Part shown: positions 33,001 through 39,717 of the stretch, piece after piece
Position numbering within the stretch: position 1 is the first letter of the stretch
How the letters are laid out: each line of letters begins with the position of its first letter
NCBI GenBank assembly: GCA_034698045.1
Contig: JAQGAU010000116.1
Span: forward strand, 1 to 39,717
Direction: 5' to 3'
DNA: 39,717 nucleotides
Source: Paramacrobiotus richtersi
Lineage: Eukaryota > Tardigrada > Eutardigrada > Parachela > Macrobiotidae
Position numbers and translations under genes: made by a program
Notes under the pieces: generated by a model
What the model was told of the DNA's origin: nothing
The model's database searches: none
What the model saw: only the letters and a program-made list of their open reading frames with translations

Positions 33001-36000
33001 TTAAAATGTATAAAAAAATGAAATTTTTAATCTCCACAAACATAAACATGCGGCATTTTCAATAAATTTTCCACATAAAAAATCATGTAAATTCTCCCTT
33101 CGCTCCACCCAGACGTTTTGCAACCAACAATTATTAATGGTAAGAGTAGCGCGTGTAACGCAGTTGAGAAATCAAGCGGAACTGTAACAGCGGAGTGACA
33201 AAATCGGTGTATAAAACGGTTATGGACTAGTGCATCCTTGACGTTACAAGGCCGGCCGGCTAAGCGGGCCGTGTATTGTGGAAACACGAATATGATGTGA
33301 TAATCAAAAGTCTTATGAAATATTAGCAAACAGCCCCCACTAGCAGGGGCAGTTGATCAACAGGCTATAAAATCACTCAGACGCATCCAATATATATTTC
33401 CCCCCTGCTTCCGATCGCTGAGCAAACAGCCACATATCAAACGCAAACTGACCAGAACATACAAAATTTTCACCAATCCCGGTTTTCAATAATTTTATAT
33501 TTTCAACAGTTTTAGGAAATCCTAAACATTATGCACAATTTGGCAAATTTATAACAAAAAAAACCGCATTTTGCAAATGAATTTTAAGACCAGTCCATAT
33601 TTTTAATAATTTATAGTTTTAACAATTGTCAGGAAATCCCAAAAATCATGCACAATTTGATAAATTTATAGCAATAAAAACCACATTTTTTCAAATGAAA
33701 ACCAGCCACAGAGTGTTTGTAAACAAAATTTCGGTGTCAAAATATTGACAGACTATCACAAACATAAATAGTAAAAAAAGGATAAAAAATTGAATGTAAT
33801 ATATAAAAGATAATTATATTTATAATACATAAAGATAATTAACATATGTTAATTTGTATGCTTTTTCTAGCACTTGCAGTCAGTTTTTGGAAAGTATCAA
33901 TTTTTTGGCAATTGTCGAAAAGAATATTAAAACGTTAAACAGAAAACGCAACAAAATCTTGCAACGTGTCTTTCCCTTGCTTACCGGCGTAAAATACTTG
34001 CTATCAAAATCATCCCCCAGTCGCGCCAGACAGCAGGCCAGCTGATACTCCAGCGCGTCCAAATCGTGGCCGGACGCGTCGGGCACGGGGGCATCAGGAC
34101 GGAAATGACGGGCACCGGATAAAACCAAGTCAGGAAGATGAGCGCGCCGGCCTGCGGGCGACACGGACCGTCGGACGCCCTCCACCTCGTCGGGCGGCAC
34201 GGAATCACGACCAGCATTCCACACGGACGGCGAACGACTCGACGGCTCCCCTACAAACCAGCACCATGGTAATACGTGACCTTTCATGTGTTTTCGAATG
34301 ATCCTATCTAAAAACCATACTTATTGTAATAAAAATCCTAATTATCATTACAAGCGCTAATTATAAATATTAAAACAATTATTAAATTAGAGGGACAAAA
34401 ATTCGAAAAAAATCAAGCAAAACTGACAATTAACAAAAGTAGGTATCACCTTGTTGCTTCCTAGATCGCTAAGTGTAAAGCTTCTTGAAACATTTTAAAA
34501 TTTAATAGCGGCTACTAAAAAGCATGATGATCACCGAAAAATTTTCATAGTGCAATTAAAAACTCTGGATTTCCTTTGTCTTTGATTTCTGATCACCTAA
34601 AAATTGTTATTTATTTTAATTAAAACTCTGGATTTAATTTGTTTCTTCTTTTATAAGAATCTATCAGGCAATGCTGTGTGCGCCTGTATTTATCGAAATA
34701 TTGCATACAATCTTCAAGCGCACTAATAAATTCTTCCTTTCCTTGTAAAGGAATCGTTTAAACTTGGCCGTTTTAACGACCATCTTTAACACACTATCAA
34801 TCCGCTAAAAATTGCTGATTTATTCCAAACACCAATCCGCCTCTTCGCTCCACAACACCCCGCAATTTCAACAAGTTTTCCTATATCAAAATCGGTAACA
34901 ATGAGTTATTACCAGCGCCACAATATCAGCGCAGGCCGGCCGCACGTGGCTGACACTTGGCGCCTGCCCGGACACAAAACCATCCAAAAACGAGCTTATT
35001 TATATTAATAACAGTTTCTCCAACAACCTGTTTTTCCCGCACTGTGCAAACATGTTTCCGTCTGACTTTTCATCACCCCTGCGTCTGCCCGGCTTACAAG
35101 TGTCTGTGTAGTCAGTGTGAATATATTTTTCAGCCGGTTTCTGAGTAAAAACAGCTGACGCTAATCGACTCGCACGGGAAAAAAAGACCCCCCGGCACAC
35201 GGAAAAATTATTGTTTATTACGCTTTTTATGCACTCGAACGGCTGTAAAGTGGCCGTAAAACCCGGATTAAAACTGACAATTGACGGAAAATAGTCTCAA
35301 ATAACATGCAATCTCCAGTTTTGTTTAACAGCGGGTTAAACGAGCTCTAATTCGACGATTAACTGGTGACCTTTAATTTAGCCAAACTTTCCGGTTTTAG
35401 TGGCTTAGAATCGGTTTTTGTGATAGTAAAAATATTTTAAATTTCAGTATGCTAATAAACAAATTTCACAAAAATTCACATTAATTTCAAAACAATTGAA
35501 GAATAATTCGCAAATAATTCACCGATTACCTACAACAAATTTTTCGTATTTAGGACCGCAGAAAAAACTGGAGGCAATTTTCAGTATGCTAAGTACTGTC
35601 AGCATGAAACGAACACGTAAAATTTAATTCCACACGAATATTCAACATACTTATTGCTTTTTATTTCGACATGGTAATAATTATTATACTGAAAATACCA
35701 CAATATTTTTTCTTAATGCTTGTTTTGAATAATAATAATTTTTCCAGAGATATTATTCCCAAACTACCAGTAATATTATTCAAAATGTAGTCGTGATTAA
35801 AAATGCACAGCGGATTATAATGTAAACACAAAGCAGTCCATATTCTGTACAAAAATATAATATGTTATCCGATCCCCCTTCTCTGATCAGGGATATCAGA
35901 GACACTCGGGCGTAAGCGATCAGGTGAAAAGATATGGCGTTACGACAACAGTTTAGGCCCGACAGTGGCTTATTTGAAAATCATCTTTAAATGCACTCCG

Positions 36001-38847
36001 GGCCGGTCGTGTATAGCACAGTAAAACGGGCAGAACTATTATGATTTTCGGAAAATCATTTCACTCCTCTTTGCATGCATACTAAACAGGTGCTGGCAAC
36101 AATTTGGACCCATCAGCCCCCGACGACACTATGCGGACTCTCTTGCGGATCATCAACCAAATAGCAACAACTCTTGATCCAGCTGTTATGCACCGATCAC
36201 ATTTCATAATTTGATCAATTTTCCGGATTCTCTTCCTCACTTATCACCGTCTGTTACATAAGCGGACACGCAAATCGCCAAAGTGGACAATTAAACACAT
36301 GTTGTGCTCGTATTAAAAAGAACAATGTTTTCCAAATTTCAAAAAAAATCGGATAATTATTGGGAAATAATATATACGAAATAAAATATTAAAATCACGA
36401 AATATATTAATCTATTTCTTAAATAAATAAAAGCCTGCAGGCAAAAAAACAACAAATAAAACAAAATTATTATTAAATAAAACAGAATGCTGTGATTAAA
36501 TAATGCAGTCTTACGATAATACGCAATTAATTAGAGGAAAACCTTTCAAAAAAACTTCTTCTTAAAGCTAATTATTAATTTTCACAATGAATTAAAACAG
36601 CAATAATTTCCACACAATTTTTACTATGAAAATAGTTAACTGGATTTTTCTATGAAAAACTGAAAAATTTTTTTTGCGGTATATGTATTCGAGAATTTAC
36701 TCAGTCAAGAAAAACATTGGAAAAAATCAGTGTCAAATTGAAATGTGGTGAAGCCAGGTTTTAAAATGATTATGTTCAAACTGTTGATGCATGCATTTAC
36801 AGTGTTTGCCCAGGATCGGATTAATCAAACAGTTAATATGTATTTTTCGATGATCGGCTGCAGTTGCGACCAAGTGGTGCCCCTCCAGCCCAGTTGATTT
36901 TGTAATTTGAACACTGCACGTGCACAAACAATAGACCCCGGTTGAGTCAGACGCTTCAAGAAGCCACAATTTTAAAATTACACAGGCGCGCACTTGCCCA
37001 TGGAAATTGTCGCCGTGCTGGTTGTTAATTAATTTACACACCATGCCAGTTCCGGAATTATATGCCAAACACGCACAACTGTAAACATAACCACACGCAA
37101 ATTGACCTTTGTAGTTTATATGCAAAAATTTTCAAAACTAGGATAATTCTTAAAATTTCAGCATTGCGTCGAATGCATCATAAAAAAATGTGAAAAATAC
37201 GTTTAACAAATCGCCTATTTTCAAATCCCTGGTAACCATTTACGAACGACGAAAAAAATGGTAAAAAATGCATGAAAAAATTAACCGAAAAAGTATACAT
37301 AATTGCAATTTTCCCCTAATAATTGAAACAATTTATGCAGACGAAACCATGAGCAACAGCACTTTGGAAACAAAAAAAACGTCCCTTTCTGTCTCTGAAT
37401 CATGATTATGATCTCACCGAGGGAAATCTTTTTGAACACAAAGAGTGAGCAAAACAAAGATGGACGCTACCAAGGAAATAAATCACGCAGCACATAATTA
37501 GCTGACCAAGGTTAATTAACGCTCCCTTCCCTGTGTAATACAGATCACTTGTCGCCATCGATGGATAAACCCCAAAAGAACCGTTAACCGCCTCAATGAC
37601 ATCACACTGATTCACACACCGGTGCGAGTTTCGCAAGGTGCCGATAAATCCTGCTCATAATAAAAAAAAAGCTGAGAAAAAAAGCAACAAAAAGATCACA
37701 GTGGAATCCGAAGAACGGATCGTTTAAATCTGAACTAATTCCCTTAAATTGAATTTCCTAATATCAGTTCGCAATTTCCTCTCTCACAGCTTGCTAAACC
37801 GTATTCTCTACACTTTCTGAAAAAAAGGAATAAATAAAATATAAAAATAAGCAAATAAAACTAAAAAATAACAATAAAGCACGCGCTTTAGGATTCACCA
37901 GCTTTTTGAGAAAAAAATCGCTTATAAATCTGTCAACAGTGACATCACCATTTAAGCGTCAGAAAACCGAAACAGCTGATGCTACACAAAAAGCGGGCCA
38001 CCACAAAAGCCAGTGGCGAGTGAAATGCTCCATATTACGCTACCGTGTCACATATGCCTAACGATCTCGCCTCATCTGCTTTGTTATCTTACTCCAAAAA
38101 AACTCACTGGAGAAATCTGCTAGCTGAACCGGAAACCTAGTTTTCTACTTTTCCATAAACCTGATTTGTCCAGAAACGATTTTTAAAGAAGTTTCACAAT
38201 TCCAGATAAAAACGGCATATAACAACTCCAAAACTCGCATTTCAACTTGTACAGCAAAATTTTGTTGCAAAAGAAAACCTTACATAAAAATAGTACAAAT
38301 TTGTGGAGAAAAAAAACGCCGAAATTTTCTTACATCGGTAAAAAAATAGAAACGGAAATGACACGATTTAAAAAAATTAAATAAAAAATCAGGAAAAATT
38401 GAGATTAATAGAAAACTTACCATTTCGGTCTTCCAGGGTCATCCGCGACGAACTCCGCAGCAGCCGCTCAAAATCCAACGCCAGTCCGGATCGACCCCGC
38501 GGCACCACATGCTCCGGCAGGGGAATGGTCAGAGGGAAGCTGACATCCGACAGGGTCAAGGGAAAGCTAAACGCGCGACTCCGCATGAACACCACACTGC
38601 TGGCCACGGACAGGGGGCGCTCTACTTCGTCTACTTCGTCCTCGTGCAGGTCCATGTCGTCAAACACCTCGTCCTCCAGGTCCAGCTGGTCGAAATTCAC
38701 TCCGCCCTCCACTTCCTCATCCCCAATGACGAAGGCCTGGGAGCTGGAACAGGGGGCCGTACGGTAGCCGGAATCGACGGAGGGTAGCGCCCGGGAACGG
38801 AAGACGGGGGTCAGTGGTAGCGAGGAGGTCGGAGCATCATCGGCCAT
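27066..38847 (-). CDS. BH3-motif protein, probable BH3-only apoptosis regulator
   Basis: Three exons, 38847-38421, 34250-33985 and 27218-27066, give 281 residues and a TGA stop. Junctions are AATG|gtaagt, gtttgtag|GG (phase 1), CCG|gtaagc and gcatttttag|CCT (phase 0). Residues 1-142 start MADDAPTSSLPLTP. They include a strongly acidic stretch (about 43-76, DEEVEGG to DEVDEVE) and Ser/Pro-rich parts. Exon 2 has a Pro/Arg-rich linker, then a BH3 helix at about 205-228 whose core is LARLGDDF (217-224). The pattern L213-x3-L217-x2-L220-G-D-D-F224 fits the four hydrophobic contacts and the invariant Asp of BH3 motifs, and DDFD recalls nematode EGL-1. BH3 helices bind the groove of Bcl-2-like proteins. 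Exon 3 adds 50 residues (basic, with an amphipathic SAVRLWQHL). No BH1 (NWGR) or BH2 is seen, so a BH3-only protein is favoured over a Bcl-2 fold. Exons 1 and 2 are well supported; exon 3 rests on its acceptor and phase. Confidence 0.65.
27244..27480 (+). repeat. AT-rich tandem array, about 63-bp unit, 3.6 copies
   Basis: Units begin near 27244, 27306, 27370 and 27434, each with TTAAnTTAACAnnTAAATTTnCTA and, where complete, a later AAATTTATnA. The copies differ at many positions, so the array is old. Confidence 0.75.
28262..28350 (+). repeat. Short minisatellite, TTCCCAAATTATTATTT units
   Basis: Three to four imperfect copies of a 22-24-bp unit with the core CCCAAATTATT; the last copies are degenerate. 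Confidence 0.75.
31716..32105 (+). repeat. Tandem duplication with about 202-bp unit
   Basis: 31716-31917 and 31918-about 32105 are two diverged head-to-tail copies. Shared landmarks include TGTTTTATGTACTGTTCGTG and AACCACATGAAATTA. No open frame is conserved. Confidence 0.8.
33483..33700 (+). repeat. Tandem duplication with about 118-bp unit
   Basis: Copies start near 33483 and 33601. They share ATGCACAATTTG, AAATTTATA and a CAAATGA end, with about one position in six changed by eye. Confidence 0.75.
34251..38420 (-). other. Intron 1 of the BH3 gene
   Basis: About 4.2 kb, AT-rich. Two less AT-rich blocks, about 35870-36300 and 37390-37650, contain clustered GATC/TGATC, CAGGTG E-box and TAATTA-type motifs and could be enhancers; conservation data would be needed to say more. 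No coding exon recognised. Confidence 0.35.
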
Positions 38848-39717
38848 AGCGGGTGCCGCTTATTCAAACTAAGGAAGCAAAAAAACGATCCGGTCAGTGT
38901 TTTTTGTGGTGACAGGGCGATAACAGTTCAAGCTGATCATCTGATAATTATAACGTTACAGCTTTAAAAACGATCAAGTTTGATCTCCTACGATGTCGAC
39001 AACCCCTGAAAAAAAAATCGGAAAATTTTTCAAAAAATGAAAATTTGTGTTAAAATGAATTACGCAAAAATTCGACAAGCAGAAAACGGAACCGCTGTGC
39101 AATCAAAGTTTTCCTCATTCCTCCTTCCAAAGGATCAGATAAAACGATACAATTCGTTGCTCTCTAAATTAACGAATAGTTTTCAATGGCACAACAGAGT
39201 ATTCAGGTCACTGATTGTTGTAAAAATCCTTTTATCCTGTAGATCTTGCCAGAAAACAGCGACAAAAATCTCTTTTTCGACAAGTGATAAAGCGATATGA
39301 ACAGAAAAAACTGCGCAACAGGAGTTTAGCGAATCGCTTCCTGATTCTGTACGCTATACTTACAAAGCAACGACAAAAAAATTCGTTCATGAAAGTAGGT
39401 CAACGCGCGCGGAGCTGGATCACGGCCAAACCACGAAACCACAACAATGAATGCAAAAAGCGTTAAATCACTGCTTTGCCGACTGATTCGCTGCTCAATA
39501 CCTGCTTCTGCACAGGTGAATACAGGGAAAGGACGGACGAAAAAACTACACTGACCATAAATCACGGGATGCTGTTTCTGATGGTAAACAGATGCTAATG
39601 AAGCCAATAATGATTAAGTTTATTAATGAGCTGGACATGAAAGCACATTAGAATCATTAATTAACAGAACAGATTTCAATTAGTCAAAGCCATAATTAAA
39701 CTATTACTGGCATTGTA
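38848..39717. other. 5' flank of the BH3 gene
   Basis: Upstream of the minus-strand ATG at 38845-38847. No coding exon recognised. The 5' UTR and promoter should be here, but no TATA box or initiator can be placed with confidence. The distal end (39590-39717) is rich in TAAT/ATTA motifs. Confidence 0.3.

Larger units (their letters stand above)
27219..33984 (-). other. Intron 2 of the BH3 gene (if exon 3 is right)
   Basis: About 6.8 kb, mostly very AT-rich, with four local tandem duplications listed separately. Less AT-rich islands at about 29980-30250, 31150-31500 and 32280-32700 look like candidate regulatory modules because they are compositionally distinct and hold many TAAT-type and GATAA motifs. 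This is inference only. No coding exon is recognised inside. Confidence 0.35.

Noticed and set aside
33120-33192. Minus-strand short exon after gttacag encoding a 15-residue end (FRLISQLRY...)
   Set aside because: The phase fits but the exon is tiny and AT-neutral, with nothing protein-like to support it.
33366-33400. TATAAAA followed by a possible initiator, resembling a plus-strand core promoter
   Set aside because: No plus-strand coding exon follows, and TATA-like strings are expected in such AT-rich DNA.
1-39717. CRISPR arrays, bacterial operons or ribosomal RNA
   Set aside because: Nothing of the kind is present; spliced genes and eukaryotic repeats dominate the window.

Overview
The window is eukaryotic and metazoan. 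Short GC-rich exons with canonical GT...AG junctions sit in long AT-rich introns and spacers. The recognisable families are animal ones: LRR-Ig-FN3 receptor, zona pellucida (ZP) domain, BTB-BACK, cystatin and a BH3 apoptosis motif. I cannot name the species. A protostome, probably an ecdysozoan, is compatible with the ZP protein and with the DDFD-type BH3 motif, but this is inference.

Layout. (1) 1-2650, plus strand: the 3' part of a single-pass receptor (end of an LRR C-cap, an Ig domain, an FN3-like region, a transmembrane helix and a cytoplasmic tail), in four exons whose phases agree. (2) 3290-6142, minus strand: a complete three-exon gene for a secreted protein with signal peptide, LRRs, an LRR C-cap, ZP-N, ZP-C and a furin site. 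It converges on gene 1. (3) 6143-10558: repeat-rich spacer holding an 812-bp element with long inverted ends and a perfect 9-bp target duplication (Mutator-like), and a decayed non-LTR retrotransposon on the minus strand. (4) 10559-11250: a BTB-BACK gene fragment with two opposite frameshifts. (5) 11332-15797 and 24322-26940: two direct copies of a duplicated non-coding segment. The first 1.2 kb of the two copies are nearly identical and the rest is clearly diverged. (6) 16521-17181, minus strand: a complete three-exon secreted cystatin/stefin-like gene. (7) 21024-22563: three palindromic or inverted-repeat elements side by side; one is a hAT-type MITE with a perfect 8-bp target duplication. 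(8) 27066-38847, minus strand: a three-exon gene, with introns of about 6.8 and 4.2 kb, for a 281-residue protein with an acidic N-terminal region and a BH3 motif (core LARLGDDF). The introns are AT-rich, hold several local tandem duplications, and include less AT-rich islands that may be regulatory.

The genes do not form an operon or an obvious pathway. The two LRR genes are both extracellular or matrix-type and are adjacent. The BH3 gene is the most interesting item: its three exons were assembled from splice sites and phase, and the last exon is the weakest part. No homology search was possible; family calls come from motifs read by eye.
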